The translations under genes were made by a program, and so were the position numbers. Positions 48,413 through 60,782 of a stretch of DNA of 64,000 nt are shown piece by piece. The stretch's first letter is position 1; each line of letters opens with the position of its first letter. Origin of the DNA: Trichodelitschia bisporula. Taxonomy: Eukaryota; Ascomycota; Dothideomycetes; Phaeotrichales; Phaeotrichaceae. The notes beneath the pieces are model-generated. The model did no database searches and was not told the DNA's origin. It worked only from the letters and a program-made list of their open reading frames with translations. Location: contig ML996691.1 of NCBI GenBank assembly GCA_010356995.1, positions 1,186,021-1,250,020 on the forward strand, read 5' to 3'.

Positions 48413-50266
48413 TGTGTCCGGTGGTGGTTTGGCGAGCAGACTATCCGATCAGACTAGGATGTGAGACTCGAGATGGGATGTGAGATTCGAGATCGGGAAA
48501 GAGGATGCGGTGCTGGCGAGCACGGCGAGCAGCGTCAATAGGTCCTGCGAGCGCGGAAGTCTATCTCAAGGTCAGATATTGTCCAGGGCCTGACGATACG
48601 CTCGCTCGCCGCTCACCCGCCGGCCACACAAGTGTGCGGGGGTCCCAACGCGGCGGGCCTAGCGAGCAGTGGGAGCCGCGAGCCCAGCAGCAACAACAAG
48701 CGGGAAGCATACCTAGCAGCACACACCAAATGAATGCGTGGAGAGGATAGTGTAGAGTTTGCGGTAGGCCGATTTGTTGTAGGCCGACTTGTAGTGGTGC
48801 AGATAGCCGGGAGGGGTGCGCGGAGAAGAGGAGGTACCTCGTCCTGCCCTCGTGCTTGCCCGGGCCTAGCTAAGCGAGTCTGCTTGCGCCTCTGCTGCGC
48901 GCGGGAGGCCGGTGTGTGGGGGGAAGTGTGGCGTCGGGGCTGGGCGGGCGGTAGGCGGGCGGGCGGCGGGGGAGAAGAGGGAGGTGGTGATAGTCGTTTT
49001 TGGGGAGGACTGGCGATGATTGATGATGCTATGCGGATCGTGTATCGAGATGGGGCGAGAGCGGAGGACAGGGTAGTTTCTAACGGATGCGTCGATTTTT
49101 TTTGGGTCTGGGTTGTTTGCTCTCGTGGGATAGGATGGGATGGAGCCGGGGGTGGTGATGTGCGGGGGGGATGGGGGGGCTATCTTGTCCCCTCTCTCTC
49201 TGCTCTGTGCTGTTGCTCGCTGCCTGCAGACGCGCGTGACGGGCGTAATAATCGTCCTCCTACGCTTCGAGAGAAGTCTACATCCGTACACGTATATCCA
49301 CCGAAAGCAGCATCTCACTTAACTCTTGAAGAGAAAGCCGGGTAAGCAATAGAATTCAAGATACTCCACCAACACCCGCACTCTAAATCCCCCCTCATCT
49401 CCCACCCCACGCCCACCATCTCAACCACGCGGCTGACGGCCCGCGGCGCACACCTCCCATAGCGTACGGGAAGAGAAGTACGACATATGCCGTCCATGGC
49501 GCGTACACGAAGAATATCTCCCTTATTCCTCCCCTCATACCCACTCATCCCCCTCCAATCCCATGTGCTGCATCAAGAGTCGCCTCAACATCTAGCCACA
49601 ATCCCCACTCAGCCCAACAGCAGCAGCACCGGCGTAGCGCAGCCCTCTTAAGCATCCGCCTCCATCTCCGGTCGTCTTTCGTGGAACACCACAAACCCAT
49701 GTATCCACACCCGATCCAGCCCCCATGAGCCTCCATCACATGAACAATCACACCTAACCCCCCCACCATCTACCACTATCAGCAGCCTTAGGTCCAAGAT
49801 TCATAACAAGCATCTTTCCCACCCAGATGACCTACGAGCTAAATCCAGCATCACCCACCATAAATCTCAAACACTTCCACGCAACCACCATAGCCCCCAA
49901 CCTTGTCTCTCAGACCCACACCACCCCCGCCGAGCATCATGAGGACCATTCCCACCCTAGGGAGCCATGGGGCCCAGCAGCCGACACCGGACTCTTTTCT
50001 CTGAACGTCATCTCCCAAAACCTGCTCGTCCTGTTTTCCTGCTGATGAACCTGTCTCAGGACCGCGTGGCCTCATGCATGTCAAGCCAACTTAGTACTAT
50101 TGCACTGCCACACCTTCAAAGCTTCAGCATCATCTCATCAATTACCGATTATCGAGCCCCGAGCCCCCAGTATCTAGATACAACCTAGAGTACAAATAAC
50201 ATTCAAGAAATAGCCCCTTCAGCAGCTCCCTGGCGAGCCACATCCAGCGGAAGGTCCTCCTTGCTG
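48413..50266. other. Intergenic region between the CCCH and secreted-protein genes
   Basis: This is the promoter side of the CCCH gene and the 3' side of the secreted-protein gene. Near 48900-49170 it is G-rich on the plus strand, fitting a C/T-rich leader of the minus-strand gene. Several overlapping short frames exist on both strands but none resembles a protein. Confidence 0.5.
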
Positions 50267-51905
50267 CTACTTGCGGTGACTCGTGCGGTATGTGCCAGCC
50301 TCGCAGCTATTGTCCGTCCACTGGAGCTGCAGATTGTCCATGACAAAGATCCGCTGCGTCCCGTTGATAAACGCCTCAAACTGGATGCCGCTCAGGTCCC
50401 TAAAGTCCTGGCGGAAACCAATATGCGAGAGCTTGCAGTGGGGCATCGTGTCGCATGGCGGAATGTCCACCTCCTGCCGAACCTTCACCACCTGTTTGCC
50501 ACCTTCCCAGCCATAACCCGTGATCATCATCTGACAGAAATCAAGGCCGGAATGATCGCATCCCATCTCCGCGCTGAACGCACCGAAGTGGAAGTATTTC
50601 GAGTTGGCGCGCGGACCAGCACCGATCTCGCCTGGCTGAACAGCCGGTCCGTCGGCCGAGCCGACATCAGTGCGGGAGGCGTTCGGGAGGAAGATTGCCA
50701 GGTTCGGAGCCGAAGCCGCATCAAACGGCTCGCCTGGAGGCGGCACGTAAGCGTACCCGTTCGAGAAGAACATGTGGTGATCTGAACTATCAGTATCCTC
50801 CAGGGTCCGGCGGGTTTGACACTTACATGGGTTAAAAACGGGCGTGAAATCCACCTCATTAGGCTTGGACACCAACAAAGGCTCGTCGTCCCACTTGTCG
50901 AGTTAGCTATGTTCACAATGTCCAAAGGCTGACTTACGGTCAGGGTGAAGTTGCCGCGCTCGCCATCAGCTCCACAGGCGTCGATGCTAGCCGTGGTAGT
51001 TGACTTATGGGTGGCGGTGCTGAAAATGGCCGCCGTTCCAACGGAGCGAGATGCCGCATTCACAGTGATCCGCAAGGTAGATGCCTTCGGACGCGTGGTG
51101 CCAGTCGCGGCGCTGAAAGAACCAACAGTTCCTGAGGATCCAGTAGGAGCAGAAGCTCCGGCAGCCGATGGGAAGACACCCATGCCATGGACCGGTGTGT
51201 ATGTGGGGAAGGAACCTGTCGGGATGCTGTCCTTAGTCTTCATTGCCCCAGCGCCTTGTGTGGACTCTTCAGCATCAATAGCAGCCTCCGTAGCACCTGC
51301 GACTTCGTAGGAAAAGGCTTCGGTCGCCGGCCAGGTACCCCACTTCGAAGACCAGGACCTGCCCAGATTGCCACCATACGAAACCGCTATTGCAATCAAT
51401 GAGAGGAAATAAGAAAAAGTCCAGACTTTTACTTACTGCGAATAGGCGAGACGAAGATCGTCGACAGGAGGATCTGCGTGCTCAGAGGGGTAGCTGAAGT
51501 CGGAGGAGCGCGACCACCCGCCCAACTAGTCGTTCCATTGTCAATGCCGAAGGTGTAGGGGCCACCGAAGTCAGGCTTGGACGCCGTCTGGACCGGGCTA
51601 GCTTCAATCGACGTGATGGACGAAGCAGGAACAGACTCCACAGACTTGACAGGAGCCACTTCCGAACCCACAGCCCCGTACTGGACAGGCGCCGCAAAGT
51701 CAGGGGCCGCTGAGACAGCCGGGTTGGCAGTGACCGAGGACGTCAAACCATTGACAAACACGGTGACCGTGGAGGTTTCCGCAGTGCAGGCCGAGGCATT
51801 CGCAGCGGCGATCCTAGAAATGCTGGTGTATGTATGATGAAGCACCGCGGCACGAAGGCCAGGCGCGACGGCCAGGACGGCAGCAAGGACAGATGAAGGA
51901 CGCAT
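50267..51905 (-). CDS. Secreted protein of unknown function with Cys-containing C-terminal domain
   Basis: Four exons (51905-51437, 51386-50938, 50893-50827, 50781-50267; introns 44-50 nt) give 499 residues. A signal peptide is clear (MRPSSVLAAVLAVAPGLRA, cleavage near 19). Residues 20-300 are Ser/Thr/Ala/Pro-rich, likely O-glycosylated, with TSTVTVFVNG near the start, a phrase common in secreted fungal proteins. The last 190 residues form a compact-looking domain: WDDEPLLVSKPNEVDFTPVFNPYHHMFFSNGYAYVPPPGEPF.., pairs of cysteines in CDHSGLDFC and CDTMPHC, and the end LQLQWTDNSCEAGTY. This resembles a Pezizomycotina-wide family of uncharacterised secreted proteins (possibly Pfam DUF7371; the number is from memory). 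No GPI signal is seen. It is likely a wall-associated or extracellular protein. Confidence 0.85.
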
Positions 51906-53750
51906 TGCTGCTGCCCTTGGTTTTCTGAAAGAGGGACTGTATGAATGGATCTTGCAGATTTTTGGAACAAAGCGAGAGAAGGCGTGGCGTGGTGAGAATT
52001 GAGGGAGAGTGCGGGTGGAGGAAGATGGAGGAAGCGAGAAGGAGAGGACGTTGCTGAGTATTTGTTTACAGCGCCGGCTCCCGTTGGCCGTTGCCCCGTT
52101 GCTGCCTTCTTGGTGGGCGAGGTGTGTGAGTGCCGCGAAGGGTAGTCGCGTACAATGCAGCTTGCCAGGCTGGGAAGGTACGTTCTCCGACGGATGGTCG
52201 CGACTTCCTTCGTTTGGCGTGACCGCAAACCCGGCGGGAGGACGGCCTTTATGTCTGTGCGTACATGAGATTAGATCAGATCAAATTTTATGGGAAGACA
52301 GGATACGTTGTTACCATCATGGCCGCTTAGCTCGAAACCTGCAAAAGTCCGACTGGCATCCTCTCCAACCATAGAAAGGGGTCGTTCATTAGCCAGCGGC
52401 ATGGCCAACCGGCCGCCTGTTGCGCGTGGTTACCCGTGAAGCCATGCCGAAATTAATCATGCATGGACCTTCAAGTTACATTCGTGCCGGCGTGACTTTG
52501 GCCGGCCAACCTGGCAATGTCGTCGAGGGGCCACTTAGCCCGCGCATCCTCTCGGTACAAAACCGAGACTGACTGTTTGCCCATCGAGGCTGCATAAGCC
52601 TTTCTGAAGACTCTACACCGTCTGCTCTTTGCCCGAGACGGACCTGGGAAGAGTACAAACGACTCAACCGTGGTACCTCACATGCTCGCACGACATTGTT
52701 CCAGGTGGTTGCACAAGATCGGCGTGAAGTCGTATCACCCACCCATGAAACGCCCGTTTGACGGCCATGATTTGGGCCGAAGTTGACTTATACTCCGTAG
52801 AGGAGTAAGCAAAGTCTATCTTTTGTCTTCTTCACCTCTTGAAGTGGAGCGCTACTAATCCAACACCACGCGTTCTTGACGGCCGGGGCAACCCGCGCGG
52901 CCTCTGTGAACTGTTCGTTGACGCCGCGATTATTCATCGCAGAGCTTTCTATCTCGCGTAAGCACTGGGTCACCGCACACTTGTCTCAAACTACCGAGGT
53001 ATCGGAGCGCCTTGCTCTTCTGAGCCATCTGCAGGCCTTGCTTGTACTCGATCATGGGCCGCATGGGCTTCATGTCACGCTTTTCGCTTCCTCTCCTTCG
53101 TAAAGGAGGGATGGTGGACTCAATGGAGGACAGCCGCAATGGCTTCCTGTTCTTGATGATTGACAGACGGTGGCTCGATTGAAGACGGCCGCACCGCAGG
53201 TTCGTATTTGATAGAGATTCTTTGCTGATTGTGCTGAATTGCTCTCAATTCGTTAGCGAGGGGAGATCGGTAGGTTATCCAAGGAGGCTTAGGATTATAT
53301 AATTCCGCGGTAAAGAATGATACAGTTTATTCGGAGAATTATATCGCGCGATGACCTTGATCGGATACTACCCGCTTGATTTTGCGGATCAGGAGGTACA
53401 CCATCGGAGCTGGAACATAGCCATTCTTGCTAGCAACTAGAAGTGAAAAGCGTACATCCTTACCGAGTCGTTTGCTAGTAAATGGCCAAGGCGGGCAGAG
53501 AATATGTCGTGCAACGGGCGGTCGAAACTGAAAAAAGTAGGAGAACTTCGGTCGACGTGTATGCATTCCTTAGAGGACGAGGCCTTGAAGTGAAGTTGTT
53601 GATGTTGCAAGCCACAACGCCACGCCCTGGCTTCCAAGCCTCTCGTTCGTCAACGGCCAGTTCGGAGCACGCAATCAAAAGCACCGACTCGCTCTCGAGC
53701 CCAGCGAGATTGCGGAAGAGCCAATAGGAGCAAATGGTAAAAAGAGAAGT
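51906..53750. other. Intergenic region upstream of the secreted-protein gene
   Basis: About 51906-52200 is the likely promoter of the secreted-protein gene. The rest, up to the tRNA, has no convincing frame. An AT-richer patch lies near 53200-53360. No repeat was recognised. Confidence 0.5.
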
Positions 53751-53857
53751 GCCCCTAGTGGGGATCGAACCCACGACATTCGCATTGCCAGGATGACCTG
53801 TCATATTGGTGCAAAGACCCATATAAGAACGACGCGCTACCTCTGCGCTATAGGGGC
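53751..53857 (-). tRNA. tRNA-Ile (anticodon UAU) with a 36-nt intron
   Basis: On the minus strand GCCCCTA pairs with TAGGGGC (acceptor). A GCGC/GCGC D stem, the T arm GTGGG-TTCGATC-CCCAC and the discriminator A (53750) are all in place. The loop reads CTTATA-intron-A, giving anticodon TAT at 34-36 with the intron at the standard place after base 37. The intron carries CCAATATGA, which can pair with the anticodon region. The stem TCGTT/TGCGA has one U-U mismatch next to the loop. Intron-bearing tRNA-Ile(UAU) is known in fungi. The isotype rests on the reading of the anticodon loop. Confidence 0.85.
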
Positions 53858-55584
53858 TTTCTGACTCCTTGAGTGCCAAAAAATTGGAGCGCTCTGCACA
53901 TATGCTGACAAAACAAGAATCTCAAAAGCGAAGGCGTCCACGGGCCCCTTCCATGGAGACGGTGGTTCGCTAAATGGCACGAAAGCTTGACCTCACTTCA
54001 TAGTACATTACCACCAGGGCTTTAGCCGTCTTCGATATCCTCTGGTTCCGATATTAAGCGTCACGCCAACGAGTTGCATCTGCAAGCTTTCAATCACCAA
54101 AATGCCTCAGTTTTATGGATGCTCTGCAGGCCTCTACGGCGGGGACGGATAGTTGCTCCGTCTCACATGCCTAGGCTGAGGGATGAGGCCTTAATATGTT
54201 GATGCCGATATGCCTCATCACTGGTGCCCCGCATGTCACGGATACTAAGATACCAGCTCTTACCGGCCATAGGTCAATTCCCTCAAACACGCCGAATTGC
54301 GGCATGAAACCCACCACAAGCGCCACGAAGGTTGGCAGAGCCGGTAGATCTCACTCTCTATCCTTCAATGCATTCGGAGTAAGGCCCCATGCCCGTCAAT
54401 GCTAGCTAACGACAACATCCCGTCCCGCACGTACTAGTTGCGCCCCTGCTAAAGTGTCCAGGCCAAGGTGTAATCAGATATCCAGTCGCCTATCCTATAG
54501 CAGACATCGGCAGTCGCAAGGACCTGCTGTCTTGAGGTACGGGTAGTTATCCCCGCCGAAGGGGATATGGGCAGACAGCTGGTGGGGGAGTGAGTAAGGT
54601 GCAAGCGCGGGGCAGCTCCGCGCGTCTTCCAGTAGCGAAGCTCCTTCGAAGCATATGCGGGAAGCTGCGGGGCTGGACATTGGGCGTAATGCTGCATGGT
54701 GGTCGGGCGTGGGCCTAACGGCTTGATACCGCTCTGGCTGATCCGAGAATCGTGCGGGCTTGCAGGAGCAATGGCGGCAGCAATTGTCACATGAAACGGC
54801 AGCAGAGTACGGGTAGATAAGTGGTGTATGTGTCTGGAGGAGTTGTGTTCGTTGCCGTTGCCGCCGTTCTATCGCGGGGTCGACGTCCTGCTCCCTCAAC
54901 CCCCCGCGCTGCCGGCCTTTTAATCCTGGCGGGGCTAAACCTGTTGCGGCAGCTCCACGCGCCATTGGGCAGGGGACCCGCACGTCTGGCGCACAGGCGG
55001 AGGATTATCACGGCTTGTTGGAGGGGATGAAGAGGGAAGATAGAGAATGACGGTGGTGGAAAAAGCGATAGATTGACAACCCGAGACTGGCGACGGCGAA
55101 GCTTGTTCCCTATCTCCACCTCTCGGCATCCCAAAGAAGCCATTGACGCGGTAATCCCTTCCGCGATTTGTGGACGAGATTCGCCTCCCCGCAACGCCTT
55201 TTCGCCCCAGTCTTATCTCGACGTTAAACCCTTCCCCATTATTATTCAACCTCGTCAAAAGATGCCCCGTTGGCGAAGGGAGCTAGCATAGTAACTGTGT
55301 CTAGCTTTACTTTTTCCATCAGTCCCCCGAGTCATACCCGGCGCATGAGTCCCGGGAATTGTGTGAAGCCTAGTGTATATAAGACGAAGCTGCATGTACC
55401 ACTTCATCCCACGTCTCTGTATCTCACCTCCCCCTCCCTGTCCCGCCCCCCCAACCTCATCACCTGCAGCATCTAGACCAGGACACCTAGATAGCACGTC
55501 ACGCCGCAGAGATATTGCCGCGACGCAGATCACTACATAAGCTCCAATTGCTGCGCATCTTCAGACGCTTCCTCAACATTACCA
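53858..55584. other. Intergenic region upstream of the amine oxidase gene
   Basis: It contains only short frames on both strands. The final 150 bases (about 55410-55584) are C/T-rich with few purine runs, like a fungal core promoter and leader. Nothing else was recognised. Confidence 0.5.
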
Positions 55585-57805
55585 ATGGCTCCCACACATC
55601 CCCTCGCCGCCCTGCGCGCGGACGAAATCACCGCTGCCTCGAAGCTCATCCGCTCGCTATGGCCCGCCGAGGCCAAATTCCAGTTCAAGACCGTGACGTT
55701 GGAGGAGCCACCCAAAGCGCTGGCACTTGCCGTGTTGGAGGCCGAGCACGCGGGGAAGTCGCTGCCCAACGTGCCCCGCAAGGTGCTCGTGAACTACTAC
55801 CTGCGGAACACAGTATGGAACATTACTCATTTTTTTTCAGCAATTCGTAAGATGAACAGAGGCTAATTTTCGTAGAACAAGTTCCATGAAGCCATCGTCA
55901 ATTTGTCCTCCGGCAGGGTCGAGCGCAACGTCCGCCTCGGCGCGAATGTTCATGGCGCGGGTGATGGAGCCGAGATCATCGCGGTCGAGAAGCTGGCGCT
56001 CGAGCATCCGGACGTCAAGGCTGAGATTGCGAAGTTGCAGCTGCCCGAGGGCGCCGTTGTGGTGTGCGACCCGTGGATTTACGGTACGTGATGCGTAGAA
56101 TCGAAAGCATCCCAGCTAATATACCAGGTGCCGATGGCGTCAACGACGACGACCGCATGTGGCAGTGCTACCTGTACACGCGCGATACCGCCAACTCGAG
56201 CGAGCTTGATTCGTGCCACTATGCGCACCCGCTCCCCATCTCGCCCGTTATCAGCACCGCGGACATGAAGCTCGTGCGCATCGACATCCTCCCCACCGGA
56301 GCTGACAACATGATCAAGCCGCTGGGGCCTATCCACATCCGCCCGGCTAACGAGTACATCCCCGAGTACCAGCAGCTGCGAACGGACCTGAAGCCGTTGA
56401 ACGTGGTGCAGCCTGAGGGCGCAAGTTTTACCGTCAAGAATGAGGGGACGAGCTCAATCGTGGCATGGCAGAAGTGGCACATGCGTGTGTCGTTTAACCA
56501 GCGCGAGGGCATGGTTTTGCACGATGTGAGTCACCTGTTTCCGTAAAGCGACCGTGGCTGATCTCCTAGATCCGCTACGACAATCGCCCGCTGTTCTACC
56601 GCGCCTCCCTCTCCGATATGAACATCCCCTACGCCGATCCGCGCCACCCGTACCACAAGAAGTCCGCCTTCGACCTCGGAGACGTGGGCGCAGGCCTCAT
56701 GGCCAACGACCTGCAACTGGGCTGCGATTGCCTGGGCTCGATCTACTACCTCTCCTCAGTGCTCACGGACGACGAAGGCGCCCCGATCGAGATGCCGAAC
56801 GTCGTCTGCATCCACGAGCAAGACGCCGGCATTGGATGGAAGCACACGAACTACCGCACGATGCGCGCGGCCGTGGTTCGCCGCCGCGAACTCGTCCTGC
56901 AGAGCATCATCACCGTTGCGAACTACGAGTACATCCTCGCCTTCATTTTCGACCAGACCGGCGCTATGGAGTACGAGGTCCGCGCCACGGGCATCCTCTC
57001 CACGCAGCCCATTGACGACGGCGTGGATGTCCCGTTCGGTACGCGCGTCCACCCGGGTGTGCTGGCTGTGCACCACCAGCATATCTTCAGCCTCCGCGTG
57101 GACCCACATCTCGACGGCTCGGCCAAGAACCGGCTCGTGTACGAAGAAGCCCACGCGATGCCGCGCAGCGACTTCAACCCGCACGGCACCGGCTACGAAG
57201 TCCATGAAACGGTCGTATCCAAAGCCGGGGGCCTGGACATCGACCCCTTCGCGAACCGCACGTTCAAGATTCAGAACGTCGCCTCCCGCAACCCGATCAA
57301 TGGCAAGCCTGTTGCGTATAAAATCCACATCCCGGCTTTCCAGCCCATGCTGGCGGATAAGCAGAGCTTCAATTACCGTCGCGCGGAATTCGCGGATAAG
57401 GCTGTGTATGTGGTGCGGAATAACTCGGCTACTGATTCTCGCGCCCTGGTCTCGGATGAGCTGTACTCGGGCGGGAAGTATACGAACCAGAGCCGCGGCG
57501 ATGCGGGCGTGCGCACGTGGAGCAAGCGCGGCGATAGCGTGGTTGATGAGGATATTGTCGTTTTCGTCCAGTTTGGTCTGAATCATGTGCCCCGGATTGA
57601 GGATTTCCCGGTCATGCCGGTGGAGATTATCAAGGTTGGGTTTAAGCCGGTTAATTTCTTTGATCGCAATCCGGCGCTGGATGTCCCGCCGAGTGTGCAG
57701 GCGGTGAATAAGAGTGTGGGGCTGAATGGCGAGGTTGAGGCGAAGGTGGGTGAGGATGGGAAGGTTGAGAGTTGCTGCACGAAGGAGCCGACGGCGAAGT
57801 TATAG
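55585..57805 (+). CDS. Peroxisomal copper amine oxidase
   Basis: Four exons (55585-55812, 55876-56083, 56128-56525, 56570-57805) give 689 residues, the usual family length. The tyrosine that becomes topaquinone is Tyr397 in TVANYEY. The catalytic base is Asp313 in KSAFDLGDVG. The copper ligands are His447 and His449 (HQH in AVHHQHIFS) and a histidine near 617 (FGLNHVPRIEDFPVMP). The enzyme oxidises primary amines to aldehydes with release of ammonia and hydrogen peroxide, letting the fungus use amines as nitrogen sources. There is no signal peptide, and the last residues AKL form a PTS1 peroxisome signal, as in methylamine-type oxidases of yeasts. All active-site residues are kept, so the enzyme should be active. 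The substrate cannot be told. The gene faces its downstream neighbour convergently. Confidence 0.95.
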
Positions 57806-57947
57806 TTCTAGGTATGGGCCGGGAGATGAAGGACTGAGACGGATGGATTGGGCGGTTGGCTTTTTTGGTACATTGCAATGACAAGTAAATGATATAAATT
57901 GATAATACACATCAAGAAATGAAATCGGAAAACGCGTCTCTGGCCTC

Positions 57948-60151
57948 TCACTCCTCCTCCCCATCCTCAACCCTAGCCCGGAAATACTCCCTCGAAGTAC
58001 GCACATAGTCATCCGTACAATCCCCCGGCGTGACGATGCGCACCCTCCTCCGTTCCCGGTCTCGAATAGGTGGCGTGTGTACTTCGCCGTCTTCGAGCCG
58101 GATGCCGAGGACGGGCCCCACGGGCCCGGGGCGGGGTGAGGAGGAGGGCATGGGCAGGATGTGGTATTCGTCGTCTGGTGCGTCGCTGGGTGGGGAGATT
58201 ATTACGCGGGGTGGGGTGGGGCGGCGCGGGGGGGATGGGGAGTGCTGCGGTGGTGGGGGGTAGATGGGACCGATGGGTCCGAGGCGGCGGGGTGGTGAGG
58301 AGGGGATGGGGAAGATGTGGACTGGTGGGGAGGCTTGTGACGGAGGTGGGTAGACTGGACCGATGGGGCCGGGGTGTCGGGGTGGTGATTGTGGGACGGG
58401 GAGGATGTGATAGGGGTCGTGGGGCGGGGTGTGGTAAGGCGGGTAGTGCGGGTGTGGGGGGTGCAGTGGCGGCGGGGGGTGGTGGGGGATAGGACGGGTG
58501 AAGAATGGGGGAGAGGACGATGACGATGAAGAAGAAGAAGAAGAAGAAGAAGAAGATGAGGATGGGGAGGACGAAGAAGACGAAGAAGAGGGTTTGGATG
58601 AGGACGAGGACGAGGAAGGGGAGGAAGATGACGACGAAGACGAGGTGGGAGAAGATGACGAAGCCGAACTCGAGGACTTCGACCCATCCTCACAACCCCG
58701 CCGGGACGCACTCGATGAACTCGGCGAGGATGGCTCCCGCAGCCGCAACCTCGGCCCCGACACCGGCAAAATATGAACTTCAGGCTCCTCCCTCCACCGC
58801 GGCGCCGGCACAACCGGATACGGATACACCGGCCCGACCGGCGCAGGACACGGCTGCGGCTGCTGCGGGACGGGGAGCGTATGGTATACCGGGTCGGGCC
58901 GCCTGTGTTGCGGGGGCTCGGACGCCGGGCGGCGTAGCTCAAGGCGCACGCGGCGGGGCGGGTCGTGGTGTCGTTGCGGGGGGTGGTGGTGAGAGGAAGA
59001 ATGGTGGGAGGAGAAGCGGATGCGGGCTAAAGAGGACTGGCGCGGGACGACGGTTTTGAGGCGGATGAGGCGCGAGGGAGGGCGGGGCGGGGGTCGAAGC
59101 CGGGGGGACGGGGGCCGGTGGATGAGCGTGCGATGGGTTGTTGTGCGGCGGACGAGGTGGCCTTGGTGCTCGTGTTCGTGTTCGCGGGGCTTGTACCGGT
59201 GGTGCTCGGAGAGGCGGATGTGGATGCAGTCCCAGTGGGTGCAGCCGCAGGGTTTGAGGCGGGGGGGGGAGGGGGCGCGAGGGGGTGGACGGCGGGGCGG
59301 AGAGGGGGTTCGAGGGGGACATCGGGGGGGTGGTGGGTGGTAGCGGAGGTCGGAGCGGAGTTTACGTTCTGCTTGCTTTACTTCTAGGATTTCGAGCTCG
59401 AGTTTCTTCTTGCTGAGGTAGTCCTGTTGTCGCTGCCGGTTGATGAGGTCCTTGAGGTCTTCGCCGAAGGGGAGTTTGCGAGGGATATCCCCGTGTCTCA
59501 AGTTCTGGTTCGGTCAGCCCCATGTCTGATCAAATGGGCTAGCAGATGCACCTGCTTGCAAAACAGCGTTGCAACCTGCCGCAGGTTAGGAGTCCTGAAC
59601 CTTGGCCACAACGTCCTGTCGTCCCCTCGACACGCCACGCAAAACGCATAGAGGTCAGCCGGGAGCGGCTCGCCGGAATCTTTCTTGAACCGAATGTCGG
59701 GCGGAACGGCCGAGCGGGTGAAGAAGTTGACGCATCGCCCAAGTTCGCGGACCCGGACTTCGGCTGTGAAGTCGAAGTGAAGGTACCGATCAAGTTCCCG
59801 ATGGCGACCCTTGCGGAACAATTCCTCGATTTTACCCACCTCCACGACGCGGGTGATAGTGACAGGAAGAGAGATGCATTGGTAAAGGTCCGGAGTCCAG
59901 AGTGAGCGACCTATATTGGTTTGCCACGCCCAGTAAACACAGGAATCATATCTACAATTCCAGCCCTGGGGGTGGCATTCGTGCCTCTTGTGAAATCTCG
60001 GGCTTGGAAACACACCAAAAAATGCCCTTGACCTCGGCGACTGGCACAACTTTGTCAACTGGGCACAGTACTTTTGCGTTGAGCTATCTCTTATCGGTGG
60101 ATCTAGCAGTGTTAGATCCACATAACCGACTCCTCTCAGGGATACGAACAT
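57948..60151 (-). CDS. Unknown Ser/Pro-rich repeat protein
   Basis: Two exons (60151-59552 and 59504-57948, 47-nt intron) give about 718 residues. The family is not recognised. The N-terminal 200 residues look folded and Cys/Arg-rich (PDLYQCISLPVTITRVVEVGKIEELF.., RFKKDSGEPLPADLYAFCVACRGDD). A basic, probably coiled-coil stretch follows: LKDLINRQRQQDYLSKKKLELEILEVKQAERK. The rest is His/Pro/Arg-rich, then a Ser run of about 60 residues broken by Pro and Lys, then four or five imperfect copies of (Y/V)H-I-L-P-x-P..GP(I/V)GPVYP. The end REYFRARVEDGEEE is acidic. The start is unsure: it overlaps by 16 bases the stop of the model upstream on the same strand, so the two may be one gene. Confidence 0.55.
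58528..58556 (+). repeat. GAA microsatellite (codes part of a Ser run on the minus strand)
   Basis: An uninterrupted GAA run with GAT/GAC/GAG variants around it (58515-58660). On the minus strand it codes the poly-Ser tract of the repeat protein. It is a likely site of length variation. Confidence 0.9.
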
Positions 60152-60782
60152 GCTTCCACGGTGACACCCCGCCTCCAGCTTTTCGTCTTTCGTTCAACAG
60201 CCAGGGTCTGGCCACCTTGGACATGTACTTGAGCACTGGGCGCAGCGGAAGCGATATCAGAGCAGCTGCTTGTAGTGTCTATCGGCTCGCAGGCCCGATC
60301 CTGGCTGTCGATCCTTTGGCTTCGCGGGGTAGTTTCGTACCGCTCCCCATCTCGAAGAAGCCAGCGAAGGGAAACGGAATCAAAGAAGCGGTTGAATTTT
60401 TGGAAACTGAACCATCAGCATCGCTCACAAAGAAAGGCTCTTCTTACTCCTCATCAAAAGTCGGAATCTCGACTTCCAGCGTAAAGCTGGCATTGATACG
60501 AAAGACCTCCCTGGGCGAGTGGCCATGGTCCCGTGAGCGCCATCGCCTCCAGGATTCCCCTTCACCGTCTGTAAACTCCACCTCCACCGGCCCATCCTCA
60601 TCGAAATGCGTCTCTCGAGAGCCGGCATGGAGAAGGCTGCTTTTCGTTTCGGTGTCCCGCTCGATATAAATAGCCGGCTTGAGGATGCTGATGGCTGTGT
60701 AATCCTGCGGGAGCGGAGTGATGCGCTCCTCCAAGTTTGCTAGGCGCACGTGAGACGCTATCTGCGGTCGACATTCCCGCAT
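60136..60782 (-). CDS. Unknown protein, or 5' part of the Ser/Pro-rich gene
   Basis: Two exons (60782-60448 and 60406-60136, 41-nt intron with GTAAGA donor) give 201 residues. The sequence MRECRPQIASHVRLANLEERITPLPQDYT.. continues through an acidic patch (FDEDGPVEVEFTDGEGESW) into IPTFDEDFQKFNRFFDSVSLRWLLRDGERYE, and ends with CSYP. The hydrophobic pattern of FQKFNRFFDSVSLRWLLRDG argues that this is real protein. No known family comes to mind. The stop lies 16 bases inside the next model, which suggests that a missed intron joins both into one gene of about 900 residues. A phase-0 donor (CACC-GTGGAA) and the acceptor CAAAAG-TAC would do so. Confidence 0.45.

Noticed and set aside
58498-58776. 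Plus-strand acidic Glu/Asp frame
   Set aside because: It is the other strand of the poly-Ser GAA microsatellite in the repeat protein.
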